Shown: in pieces, positions 49,996 through 59,340 of the stretch
Layout: the number at the start of each line of letters is the position of its first letter
Numbering within the stretch: position 1 is the first letter of the stretch
From: Pseudoalteromonas sp. '520P1 No. 423'
Lineage (GTDB): Bacteria; Pseudomonadota; Gammaproteobacteria; Enterobacterales; Alteromonadaceae
Direction: 5' to 3'
Length of the DNA stretch: 64,000 bases
Assembly (NCBI RefSeq): GCF_001269985.1
Contig: NZ_BBZB01000002.1
Location: 186,001 to 250,000, forward strand
Position numbers and translations under genes: made by a program
Notes under the pieces: model-generated
What the model saw: only the letters and a program-made list of their open reading frames with translations
Database searches by the model: none
What the model was told of the DNA's origin: nothing

Positions 49996-50371
49996 AATTG
50001 TCCCTAATGTAAAAATTTAGCACGTGGTATTGTATAGCAAATCGATCTTGCTTTTAAAAAATACAATTTTTATATAATTATGCACCTTGAGACGCAAGTA
50101 ACTCAAGAAAGGTTTAAATCAGTTGTTTGATGAAAGCCTGAAGATTGCTCTTAAAGTAAAACATTAATTCTGCTCATATGACTAGCAACTAGCTGAGTAA
50201 CGCAAGTTAAATTAGCTTCTGAGGTAGTTTTTACAACTTCCACTTCTCGCTCTGAGCTGCCTGTCAGATTAACTCCTTAAAAGTTAAAACTGACAGACCA
50301 GATATGATGAGTTACTATAATTTAATAATCTCAAAAAATTAAATACATTATAAATGTTAACAATTAGGCTT
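49996..50371. other. Intergenic region without a recognised gene
   Basis: No supportable gene in 376 bases. A 45-codon minus-strand reading (about 50150-50285, containing SSEREVEVVKTTSEANL) might be a coding relic, but it has no start context. The inverted pair CTGTCAG (50259-50265) and CTGACAG (50290-50296) can form a hairpin near the upstream side. Confidence 0.35.
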
Positions 50372-51133
50372 TTATTTAGCTGTTAAAGATATATTTAGAT
50401 TCTGAGTTTTAATGTGACACTGGTCGGCAATAATATGGATATTTTCTATTTCTTTCATATTATAACCCTCTGATTCAACAGTTAAGTTAGCGATACCAAA
50501 ATCAGCACCTATATCTATTGCCGTTGCAGGATCACATTGATTACTTGTATCCAGGTTAAATTCTTCAGCTTCTTTATCTTCAAATTGAAAACGCCCATAT
50601 ACATCGCAATTAAGTGGTGCTTGTGTATCATTATCAATGATGTTGAGGGTAAATGAGGGATAGAATATTTCAGGGCACACGACATCAGTATTATCAACAA
50701 AATCACCACTATCAATACTAAACTCATCATCTGCAATTTGTTTATCAATATCAACGCTAATTAAAGTGGGATAGCCATATTTAGAATGGTATTCAACGGT
50801 TAATGATTCGCTGTTATCAATTAAACTATTCACTTTACTAAAGAGTTCATTCACTGTTAAAAAACTTGAGCGATACTGTTTATCTACAATCTCTGCATCT
50901 TGTTCGGTATAAGATAAAACAGTTTGATTATCTTTTATTAAAAGTACTGTAGGTTGAACAACTTCTGGAACGCAAAAACAACTTCTTCTTTGAGTGAAAG
51001 TGTAATCTGTTATATTAAGCGATTCCCATTTAGCTTGATTATCATCAAGCATTTTCTGTTGGTCATTGGTATCACTATTACAACCAATACAGGTTAATAA
51101 AATAACTAAACCAAGCGTTAAATTTTTGTTCAC
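50372..51133 (-). CDS. Lipoprotein with DUF6174-like N-terminal domain
   Basis: A 253-residue predicted lipoprotein: signal with lipobox LTCIGC (cysteine about residue 19). The mature N-terminus has NITDYTFTQRRSCFCVPE followed by VLLIKDNQTV, a pattern seen in DUF6174-type proteins of unknown role. The second half (about 150-253) is an acidic beta-rich domain with four cysteines (VVCPEIF, NCDVYG, NQCDPAT, DQCHIK) that could form disulfides. It lies downstream of the VgrG module on the same strand but 113 bases away from it. A link with T6SS is not supported beyond position. Confidence 0.65.
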   Translation of the reverse strand: MNKNLTLGLVILLTCIGCNSDTNDQQKMLDDNQAKWESLNITDYTFTQRRSCFCVPEVVQPTVLLIKDNQTVLSYTEQDAEIVDKQYRSSFLTVNELFSKVNSLIDNSESLTVEYHSKYGYPTLISVDIDKQIADDEFSIDSGDFVDNTDVVCPEIFYPSFTLNIIDNDTQAPLNCDVYGRFQFEDKEAEEFNLDTSNQCDPATAIDIGADFGIANLTVESEGYNMKEIENIHIIADQCHIKTQNLNISLTAK

Positions 51134-51245
51134 TTTGTTAATCCTTTAATTTGGTAGATATTTCCCTTTAAGAATATTCGTATTAATACAGAAACACTGT
51201 AATTAAGTGTAACTCTCATAGGTTACTTTGTAATCAAGGATTAAA

Positions 51246-51482
51246 TTATGATTTTTCAGCCTTAATATGTTTTATGGCTTTGTCAGTTGTTTGTACCATA
51301 CTTAAAAATTCTTTTATTAATAAAATAAGCCCATAAATCGCAACACCATGATGCGCACCGAGTTGATGTGTGTCACTTTGTATTTGACCATAAATTTGAT
51401 AACCACTGGTGCACATTAAACATAGCGCCATAAATATGTTAGTGAAGTGACTATTGGCAATTTTGCTGAATATTGTGATCAT
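51246..51482 (-). CDS. Small membrane protein at the end of the VgrG module
   Basis: A 78-residue protein with one or two hydrophobic stretches (about 14-30 and 47-61) and a charged C-terminus (TTDKAIKHIKAEKS). It begins five bases after the PAAR gene stop, so it is probably translated from the same mRNA. I do not recognise a family. Position after PAAR would fit an accessory or an immunity protein, but its small size and lack of motifs give no functional evidence. Confidence 0.55.
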   Translation of the reverse strand: MITIFSKIANSHFTNIFMALCLMCTSGYQIYGQIQSDTHQLGAHHGVAIYGLILLIKEFLSMVQTTDKAIKHIKAEKS

Positions 51483-51487
51483 CTATC

Positions 51488-51787
51488 TTAACCGATTAGT
51501 ACCGTTGGCATACCCGCTACGATTGACCCACCATGAGCTGAGGTATCACCCATTCTAATGGCTGGTTTTCCGCCAATTAATACTGTGGCACTGCCCATAA
51601 CTAAACTGTCAGGCGGGCCAACACAAGTTGCGCTATCCCCCATTACAGCAGCAGGTAAACTACCAATTAAAACCGTGGGAGCACCAGGACCAATTATTGG
51701 TCCTCCAACATGAGGAATGGGTGGTACTGCTGGTGTTTGCATCGGACATACATGCATATCCGTCATTCTTGCTGCAGGTTGCCCCAT
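51488..51787 (-). CDS. PAAR-domain T6SS spike tip protein
   Basis: PAAR proteins form the sharpened zinc-binding tip on the VgrG trimer. The 99-residue protein is a stand-alone PAAR domain: QPAARMTDMHVCPM, then GGPIIGPGAPTVLIGSLPAAVMGDSATC, and the second half GGKPAIRMGDTSAHGG. The conserved His/Cys ligands (MHVCPM, ATC, SAHGG) are present. There is no N- or C-terminal effector extension. Its ATG overlaps the stop of the upstream gene by one base. Confidence 0.93.
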   Translation of the reverse strand: MGQPAARMTDMHVCPMQTPAVPPIPHVGGPIIGPGAPTVLIGSLPAAVMGDSATCVGPPDSLVMGSATVLIGGKPAIRMGDTSAHGGSIVAGMPTVLIG

Positions 51788-52392
51788 TAGCTTTCCTCTT
51801 TAATTTTGAGAAGTGCGGTTTTCGCACTTTTACCATTGGCAATATCTATGCCTAGCTGAATCGCTTTAATGTAAAACTGCTCATACCCCATTTCACCTTC
51901 CTGCCATTGCGGCACTGCTGCTGCAACTGTTATGGCTGCTGATACTGCATGACCATATAAAAATGCAGGCGGCATCACTGCGGGTAATTCAGGTGCAACA
52001 ATAGAGCCAGTTCCAGACCAAAAAACAGCTTTTGCAACCCATGATGGTGCTGACTCTAAGCCAACTCTATCAGCTAATTGGTTTGCTCGCACTCTATGTG
52101 TTTCATTAGGTTGTTTTAACCAATTACGGGCGCTATTAATGGCATGAATTTGAGTATCATCCCATTCATTTTCACGAAGTTCCATAACAATGCTTGCCCA
52201 GTTAATTGCATCAACCATAGGTAAAGCATGAGAAATAAATTGCACCGTATCATTAAATAATTTTGCTTCATTTAATGTTGCAATAGCTTCTATCGGTGTC
52301 ATTTTATCTAGCAGCAGTGGTTTCGCATCATCGCTTAATTCATATCTCACTAATATAGATGCGATAGTTTGATTTGGAATTTTTTTATACAT
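51787..52392 (-). CDS. VgrG/PAAR-linked protein of unknown function
   Basis: A 201-residue soluble protein between vgrG and the PAAR gene, overlapping each by one base. The N-terminal half is helical (ISHALPMVDAINWASIVMELRENEW, NSARNWLKQPNETHRVRANQLADRVG). The C-terminal half has AKAVFWSGTGSIVAPELPAVMPP and YGHAVSAAITVAAAVP, then ANGKSAKTALLKIKEE. It recalls proteins found with VgrG-PAAR pairs in other marine proteobacteria, which are suspected loading or adaptor factors; I cannot name a characterised family with certainty. Tight coupling favours a role in tip assembly. Confidence 0.65.
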   Translation of the reverse strand: MYKKIPNQTIASILVRYELSDDAKPLLLDKMTPIEAIATLNEAKLFNDTVQFISHALPMVDAINWASIVMELRENEWDDTQIHAINSARNWLKQPNETHRVRANQLADRVGLESAPSWVAKAVFWSGTGSIVAPELPAVMPPAFLYGHAVSAAITVAAAVPQWQEGEMGYEQFYIKAIQLGIDIANGKSAKTALLKIKEES

Positions 52393-54380
52393 TAATTTAC
52401 CTGTACTAAAGAGCCTGAAACTTGGGTAATACCTGAAGATGATACTTTAGTCATAGCTGATGAACTAAGCTCTGCTCCTGCACTACCTGTAACTTTAGCT
52501 TGGGCTGATGTACTGACAGTAACACCTGCATTACCCGACATTTCAGCATTAGCATTTGCACTGGCTTTAAAATTACTGCCAGCACTGATTTTAGTTTCAG
52601 CATTGCTATTGAGCTTTATATTAGCGCCGTTAACTTGAACATCACCAGTTGAATCAATCGATAACTTATCACATTTAATAGCAATACCACTTGTGCTTAG
52701 TTCAATGGAGTTACTACCTACTGTTAAAGTGATTTTATCATCAGCTTCCATGGTAATTTGCTTGGCTTTTTCAGCTAAGGTTTCTTTAATCGTTAAAGCA
52801 TAATTATCGTTACCCGTTACTGTAATGGCTTTTTCTGTGGTGCTAGAAAACTCATTAGTCACAGTTTGTTTAAAGTCATTTTCGATTTCAATAACATGAT
52901 CTTTTGCAGCATGAAAATATATCTGTTCATTATCTTTTTTATCATCGAAACGAATTTCATTTGCAGTTTCACCCAGCTGAGTTTTAATCCCGCTTTGTGT
53001 ACTGTTGAGTTCATTATATGGCGGTGGGTTTTTACTATTATAAACACTGCCAATAACCAAAGGTTGATCGGGGTCATTATTGACAAAGCTCACTAACACT
53101 TCATCGCCCACTCTAGGGATAAACTGTATACCTAAACCAGAGCTTGCCATTGTTTGTGCTACGCGGATCCAACAACTAGGGCTATCACCACCTACTTTAT
53201 CCCAATGGAATTGCACTTTAATACGACCACTTACATCATGCTGAGGTTGACCAACATCACCACCAATTACAATTGCGGTTTGCAAACCATTGATCACCGG
53301 TTTTGGAATAAATTTAGGATAACTTGGGCTTTTTATTGGACGGCATATAAATTGATTTGAATAACTCACTGATTGCTCAGCAGCTTCGATAGTATGAATA
53401 ATTTCTTCTATGGCATAATCGCCAAGTTGGCTACTATCAGGATGTGCTGACAGTGTAAATTGCGTTGCTAATGTTAAATCTTCAACAATGCTTTTGGCTT
53501 CAACCAAACTGAAATCACTTTGCACTTGATTTAGTCGTTTTTTAACCACTTTACTGCTTAAATCACTCATATCACCTTTAACTGAGTTGGCCCCAAATTC
53601 ATATTGAGTCAGTTTTTGCGTATTTGCGATAGTATGAGAAGAGCTAGAATCACCACTATCAACAACTTGAGTGCTTTCATAATCATAATTAACACTGCTT
53701 ATTGCAGCGCCATGAAGCTTAAGCTTTGGCTGCCATTGCGTAACCAACATTTGCTCGCCAGTACGGCTTGCTTTGTAATCTAATTTAGCAATGATTGCAT
53801 CTTCATAAGGTGAGTCTGGGTCTTGCAGATTTAACTGATGGCTATTACTTGTATGATTAAAATAATAATGAATTCCCTGCTCAGCTAATAACCTTTGCAC
53901 AAAGTCAAAATCAGTTTCATTATATTGCACACAATAATTACGCTCATCTGAAGGTAATGTGCCTAAAGTATAGTTTCCTGAAAAACCAGCATCATCAAAT
54001 ACTTCAGATAAAATATCAGATAAGGTTTTTTGCTGAAAAACACGATAATTTTTACGAAAAGTAAGTAACCATAACCAAGGTCTTAGTACGACTTTATAAT
54101 GCTGGTAGCCATGATCACTTTGACTTTCAAGTAACTGAACTTCAGTTAAATAGCCATTAAATACACGCTTTTCTTTTTGTTTATTATCGGCAACTTCATT
54201 CCAGTGACATGTAATAGGTTGACCTAGTTGATCATCTGCTGAAAAATTACTGCTTACTAATACACCTTGGATCAAAAACGCAGTTGATAAACTTTCATTA
54301 ATAACCAGCTTATGACCCAAGTGAGTATTGTTATTTGAATCTGTAAAATATAACCCTCTATTTTCAAATTGATAAGCCAC
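52392..54380 (-). CDS. vgrG: T6SS spike protein VgrG (TssI)
   Basis: VgrG trimers cap the Hcp tube and carry effectors. The 662-residue protein has a gp27-like N-terminal half (about 1-350; NYCVQYNETDFDFVQRLLAEQGIHYYF is the hallmark region), a gp5-type OB fold (about 375-450: GRIKVQFHWD, then SCWIRVAQTMASSGLGIQFIPRVGDEVLVSF, and DPDQPLVIGSVYN) and a long C-terminal beta-helix (about 500-662) of Ser/Ala/Asn-rich repeats. It ends without a catalytic extension, so it is a structural VgrG. It is the only VgrG in the window and likely serves the main operon. Confidence 0.95.
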   Translation of the reverse strand: MAYQFENRGLYFTDSNNNTHLGHKLVINESLSTAFLIQGVLVSSNFSADDQLGQPITCHWNEVADNKQKEKRVFNGYLTEVQLLESQSDHGYQHYKVVLRPWLWLLTFRKNYRVFQQKTLSDILSEVFDDAGFSGNYTLGTLPSDERNYCVQYNETDFDFVQRLLAEQGIHYYFNHTSNSHQLNLQDPDSPYEDAIIAKLDYKASRTGEQMLVTQWQPKLKLHGAAISSVNYDYESTQVVDSGDSSSSHTIANTQKLTQYEFGANSVKGDMSDLSSKVVKKRLNQVQSDFSLVEAKSIVEDLTLATQFTLSAHPDSSQLGDYAIEEIIHTIEAAEQSVSYSNQFICRPIKSPSYPKFIPKPVINGLQTAIVIGGDVGQPQHDVSGRIKVQFHWDKVGGDSPSCWIRVAQTMASSGLGIQFIPRVGDEVLVSFVNNDPDQPLVIGSVYNSKNPPPYNELNSTQSGIKTQLGETANEIRFDDKKDNEQIYFHAAKDHVIEIENDFKQTVTNEFSSTTEKAITVTGNDNYALTIKETLAEKAKQITMEADDKITLTVGSNSIELSTSGIAIKCDKLSIDSTGDVQVNGANIKLNSNAETKISAGSNFKASANANAEMSGNAGVTVSTSAQAKVTGSAGAELSSSAMTKVSSSGITQVSGSLVQVN

Positions 54381-54565
54381 ACACTTTCCTTATAATTTCA
54401 ATTTTTGAGGATTAACCTCAAGTCGTTCTGGGTTATTTAATCTAATAATACTCTGGCGTTATCGCCTTGTTCATAAATCAGCAAGCTAACGGTAGATAAG
54501 GATTTTATTTCCGCTAAGCTGACAACGAGTGAGTGATTACCCCGCTCAACATTATCATTTAATCT

Positions 54566-55564
54566 TTAACTATTTTTTATTTTTTCTAATTCAACTAAAG
54601 CTTTTGGTACACGAGTTTTAACAAAGTTAAACCATTTTTCGCTCATGTTTCTGCTGACTTTAGCGATAACTTCTTTATTGGTGATAGTACATGGTTTATT
54701 TAAAGCACCGCCATCACGTAATACATCATAAATAATATGACCATTCTTTTTAGCCACCATCATATTTTTAGTATTAAGTTGTAACTCACCAATATGACCA
54801 TTACTCATTTTTAAGAAAAACTTAATATCTTTATAACCCGCATCAGTGGCACCACAGTTATATTTAGCGTTATCACCTTGCCCTGTATCATATCTATCTT
54901 TCATAGCGAAAATGCTTTAATTCAATAAACTCTTTGGTTAAAGAAATCATAGCTTTAGCTGCAACCATATCTTCCATAGAGTCAAAGATAATGGTCATTC
55001 TTGCTGTATCTTTTAAATCACCAATATTGTAATTACGTTTACGGTTGGTTATTTTATCTAAAGCACCATGAAAATCTTTTACTCCAAAATAGGCACCAGA
55101 GGGCTGTTTAACTGCACCTTTACATACATGAACAGCATACTCTTTTAATTCTTATTGTGCTTCAAAGGTACTTTGAAACATCAAAAATAATTGTTTCCTC
55201 TTCAACTGTGTATTGGCTATCTGATTTCTAGCTTTAAAGTCTCAGGTCTTATTAGCGAGTTTATTACTCGTATTAGCATCTAAATAATTTGATAAAGTGC
55301 CTTTTTGCGTCATGATATTCAACATAGACACATCTTGATTTCTATTTGCATCATTTGCATATTCATTAGATGCAATTTTAGCTTTTAATTTTTGCAGTTT
55401 TTGTTCATAAGTTTGATTGTTAACTAAACGAAATCCTTGCGACATACGACCTTGTAAGTTAATTTTGGCCATTACAGCAGCTTTATTTTTTTTACAATTG
55501 CTTGCTGAATTTTTATTTCTTCAGCCTCAACAGGACTGTAAGCTTGTTTAGTATTTAATGGCAT
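54566..55564 (-). pseudogene. Decayed RelA/SpoT-domain gene upstream of vgrG (effector candidate)
   Basis: Reading the minus strand from 55564 gives MPLNTKQAYSPVEAEEI, a frameshift at a run of eight A (55486-55493), then AAVMAKINLQGRMSQGF (55480 onward), TGA (55242-55244), TAA (55152-55154), ELKEYAVHVCKG, and a RelA/SpoT-like nucleotidyltransferase domain. That domain shows IGDLKDTARMTIIFDS (the D..R..D core), a frameshift near 54897-54912, KDRYDTGQ, GYKDIKFFLKMSNGHIGELQLNTK (the ExQ block) and the VAKKNGHIIYDVLR helix. These match synthetase domains of small alarmone synthetases and of nucleotide-depleting toxins. About 330 codons in total. Its place between a large VgrG-module protein and vgrG suggests former T6SS cargo. 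No immunity gene was recognised. Confidence 0.72.
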
Positions 55565-55638
55565 ATTAGTCTCACTTATATTACGAGCTGTGATCAATTT
55601 AACACTCAAGTGTATTCAGTCAAGCTATCAGGTAAAAA

Positions 55639-57624
55639 TTACCCATAAAGAAGCTGTGCTTGATGTTTTTTACTCGAGTATTGGCTATGTAATAAGCTAA
55701 GTTGGGATATTTCATTATCTATCAATACCCTTAACTGCTGCATGGCTTTGAGTCGTTTGGATGTTTGATGTACTTTGTTGTTAGGATCTAACCAGTGATG
55801 TAATGGTTTAAGTATTTTATTAGATATATATTCAATTCTATTTGTTATATCTTTTAAGCAAGATGCTAAATGAGACTTAGTGATCACCACAGCATATTTT
55901 GATTTACTGGTTTGAAATATTTGACTGTAATTTGTCAGCCCTTTATCAATCGCTTGTGTAAATTCATGACGGCGACCAAAAGTCACCCAACTAAGCTTTT
56001 TCCATTTAGATAAGCCTATCACTTTATCGCCTATCATAGTGCGATTAAAGGCTTGTTCATTGAGCCAAGTTTTGGTCAATATTTGATTATTAATACTTTT
56101 TAAAGACATTTCAAATTGCTTCATTTGTGCAATATGATCTTCTTGATGCATATCGGTTTGACTTAATTTTGATTTATTAAACCAGGTAATATCATCTAAA
56201 ACACCTTTACCTGAACCTACTTTAGTAACGGTTTCTTGTAAATTTGATTTATCAAAACGTCTAATTTCACTTAAATGTGCAGCTCTGTGAATATCGCCCA
56301 AATAACCTTTAGTTAACGCTTTATGTTTTAAAATTGCTTCTCTGAGTTGATCTGCGTCTTCTCGTAAGGCATCACCTATGCCCTCGACTTCACATGGATG
56401 TTCATCCATTAAACGCCTTGCTTCTTCCTGCATAGGTTTTATATGATCTTCTATTACTCGCTTTGTGTAATTAATCCAAGTAGAAAAACTATATGCATTA
56501 CCAGGAAGCATAGATACAAGCTGACTTTGCGTACACGTACTAATGACATAACATGCTAATAAAGGGCTTGTTTTAAATATTTCTAAATCAAATGTTGATA
56601 CATATAAGCGTTTAAATAATTGATTAACTTTTCTTATTTCTTTGCAATGCTGTACAGTTTTAATAATGCTCGTAAGGGTTTTTCTAAAGTCATTAGCCCA
56701 CTTTACGGCTTGTGATCCTACAGGTGCGAATGCATCTGTTGCAGCCGATGCTAAATCAGCAGCTAAATCAACCGCCATAGCATTACGCTCAGATTGCAGC
56801 GCATGTTTTAAACTATTAACTGCAGCTTTTGGATCACCCTGCGCAAAGAAATACTTGGCAATTCTAGTTTGTCTAATTTTCATTTGCTTTTTGACTAAGG
56901 CATAAACTTTAGGTGCAAATTCAACGATAAATTCAGCTGTACTTGCCAAAGGGATCAGGTGCATTAACAAGTTTTCTAATAATTTATAGATCTCTGCTTT
57001 TAGCATATCTATAAATTCCATAACTGTAATTTGCAGTGATTTAATTAGATTTAAAACAAAATTAACGACATTCGCTATGATCCCGTCTAAAGTCGTTTTT
57101 CCTGACACATATTTAACCGCTTGGGTGACACCAGATTTTACTTTAGCAATGATCTCTGCAACCATGCTAGGTACACTAAAGCCTTTAAATCCGAGCTGCT
57201 CTAATAAATCTTTTACGTCATTAGCAAAATCTTTAGCCGTTTTTAATTTGCTTTTAAACTTCATATTACAACCACGAAAAATTTGCATACAGATTTCTTT
57301 CTGTGCTTCTTTCATCATGGCTAATTCGCGTAATGATTGCGTATCTGTTTTTTGGCCAAAAAATAATTGTAAATGTAGCTTCCAAGGTGCTTCTGATTTG
57401 GTATTTCTAATAGATAAGCGGAAATCTTCCTTTGACTGGCACCATAAACCAAATTTAACTTTTAGATCTTCTAAAGTGTCTTCTGATTTATCAATATGAT
57501 AGTTTCGGATAGCGTCATCAACATCCTTTAATAACTGGCTTCTCGCTGAGAGTCTCCCAGCATAAGTTTGTTCTTTCCATTCGTCGTAACTCATGAGCAT
57601 AGGTAAAGCCATAGTCCAATCCAC
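55639..57624 (-). CDS. Large unknown protein opening the VgrG module (effector/carrier candidate)
   Basis: A 661-residue intact protein, first gene of the minus-strand module. The N-terminus (MSYDEWKEQTYAGRLSARSQ, DVDDAIRNYHI, EDLKVKFGLWCQSKEDF) resembles the short helical N-terminal region of some effector proteins that form long cargo with VgrG/PAAR. Residues about 170-270 are hydrophobic/amphipathic (FVLNLIKSLQITVMEFIDML, LLENLLMHLIPLASTAEF), and the rest is helical and basic. No known toxin motif is apparent. The following gene carries the RelA/SpoT domain. It may be a membrane-active effector or a scaffold. Intact frame over almost 2 kb in a decaying region suggests it is still used. Confidence 0.65.
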   Translation of the reverse strand: MDWTMALPMLMSYDEWKEQTYAGRLSARSQLLKDVDDAIRNYHIDKSEDTLEDLKVKFGLWCQSKEDFRLSIRNTKSEAPWKLHLQLFFGQKTDTQSLRELAMMKEAQKEICMQIFRGCNMKFKSKLKTAKDFANDVKDLLEQLGFKGFSVPSMVAEIIAKVKSGVTQAVKYVSGKTTLDGIIANVVNFVLNLIKSLQITVMEFIDMLKAEIYKLLENLLMHLIPLASTAEFIVEFAPKVYALVKKQMKIRQTRIAKYFFAQGDPKAAVNSLKHALQSERNAMAVDLAADLASAATDAFAPVGSQAVKWANDFRKTLTSIIKTVQHCKEIRKVNQLFKRLYVSTFDLEIFKTSPLLACYVISTCTQSQLVSMLPGNAYSFSTWINYTKRVIEDHIKPMQEEARRLMDEHPCEVEGIGDALREDADQLREAILKHKALTKGYLGDIHRAAHLSEIRRFDKSNLQETVTKVGSGKGVLDDITWFNKSKLSQTDMHQEDHIAQMKQFEMSLKSINNQILTKTWLNEQAFNRTMIGDKVIGLSKWKKLSWVTFGRRHEFTQAIDKGLTNYSQIFQTSKSKYAVVITKSHLASCLKDITNRIEYISNKILKPLHHWLDPNNKVHQTSKRLKAMQQLRVLIDNEISQLSLLHSQYSSKKHQAQLLYG

Positions 57625-57784
57625 TTATTATTTTTAAATTTATTTAATTATAGAAACAAAAATCATTTTTACCTTAGGACTGATAGTTTTCCAATAGTTT
57701 CATTCTGATTTTTTTAAATATAGTTTAAAAAAGTTTTACTTTTTGTATTTCGGATTATTTTAGGATAATAATGAATAACAAAAA

Positions 57785-59196
57785 ATGAAGCACTTAGTTT
57801 ACCCCTCAAGCAAAGTCTTTGCGATAACTGAAAGCTTACTTGGTTTTATCGTTTTAATTTCTTGGTATTTTAAACAAACTTTAATTATCCAATTACACAC
57901 CTCTGCTGCGCCTAAGCATTTTAATTTAATGCCAACAGAGCTGAGTTTAGAGCATGACAGCTATGTAAGAGGTTTTAATGCTAATAAAAAACCTATTGTT
58001 ATTAAAAAGAGAAGTAACTTAGAGGGGTTACATAAAAATCAAAGTAAATTCCCCATTGATATTACATTAGCTGAAATCTCAGTAGCCGATCAACAACTTT
58101 TTATTGGAGTGATTAAAAACATTTATTTTGAAAACCGCACCATAGAGGAACTTGATAAAGCCAGATTCGAAACTGAATCCATCAAAATTGCGAAAAGCAA
58201 ATTTATTGAATATATGGGCCATGAAATAAAAAGCCCAATGAATAGTATATATGGTGTTTTACAAATTTTAAGCCATGAGTCTAGCTCTGAATCAAGTAAC
58301 AAATTAATTGAACAAGCTTTATTTTCCTCAAAATCATTAATTTGCACTATAGACGATATTATTGAATTTTTTAAAATTGAAGGTGATAAGCTTTTTATTG
58401 AAGAGTCAGTTTTTAGTCTTAAACGGCTATTGTAAACTTTAATTAATGATATGCAGCATGAAGTAAAAAAGAAAAAATTAAATGATCAATATATTACTCA
58501 AGCAACTTTTAAAATGGCTGGTTAGTAGATCCTATTAGGATCAGGCAAATTGTATTAAACTTAATCTTGAACTCATTAAATTATACTCAAGACGGTAATA
58601 TTGATATTCATATTATTGATTCTAGTACTAATCGCAAATCCATTAAAATTACCCTAACAGGCGCAGGCATGAGTAAAGAAAAAGCTGCGAGCCTGTTTAT
58701 CCATATAGATCAAGGAATAAAACTCACTACACATTAATGTGATGGCTCCTGCTTTTTAGTGATCTTGCCTTTAATAAAACAAGATAAAAACTTTCAAGAA
58801 ATGCATTTACATACCCAAGAAGTTGTACATCATTATGATAATAAACATATATTACTAGTAGAAAACGAAGCTGTAAGCCAAGTCATTTTAAAAACGATGC
58901 TTGAAGCAACTAAAGCCAATGTCTCTTTAGTTACGAACGGACATGAAGCCCTTGATTATTTAAAAGATAAAAAAACTGATTTAATTATGATGAATACTCA
59001 ACTTCCATCGATGAATGGAATAGATGCCTGTAAAGCAATTAGAGAGCAAAACTTTATCATGCCCATCGTTGCTGTGGCTGAACATAAAATACAAGATGAT
59101 ATTAATAATTTTGAACAATTAGGATTTAATGCCCGCATTGATAAACCTATTGAGCTGCATCATTTATATAAAGTCTTAACTGAGCAATTTAGTTAA
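57785..59196 (+). pseudogene. Decayed hybrid sensor histidine kinase
   Basis: Seen in order: an N-terminal hydrophobic segment, a partial PAS-like region, the HisKA dimerisation helix with the phospho-accepting histidine (IEYMGHEIKSPMNSIYG, about 58215), a stop at 58435, a shortened HATPase segment in pieces (DPIRIRQIVLNLILNSLNYT, 58530-58590; the G1/G2 ATP-lid boxes are missing), another stop near 58737, and a receiver domain (58840-59160, HILLVENEAVSQVIL). In the receiver the usual phospho-aspartate is Asn (LIMMNTQLPSMNG). Several stops and missing blocks show a dead gene. It is divergent from the VgrG-module genes. Confidence 0.83.
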
Positions 59197-59273
59197 TACG
59201 ATTTATTAAACCCTTTATATAAAATTTTCTTTTAACAGGGCTTAAAGAAATCAGTAAACAAACAGCAATCCAT

Positions 59274-59316
59274 AAAAAAGCGCAATTTACATAACAGATA
59301 TAAATTGCGCTTTTTT
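59274..59316. terminator. Strong bidirectional terminator hairpin
   Basis: A 16-base perfect stem, AAAAAAGCGCAATTTA (59274-59289) with TAAATTGCGCTTTTTT (59301-59316) and an 11-base loop, with A-run and T-run ends. It separates the kinase remnant from the convergent exporter gene and should stop transcription from both sides. Confidence 0.9.
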
Positions 59317-59340
59317 AAAATTAATATGAAGAAATTTAAG

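Noticed and set aside
50150..50285. Short minus-strand reading of about 45 codons
   Set aside because: No start codon context, ribosome site or recognised family; kept only as a possible relic.
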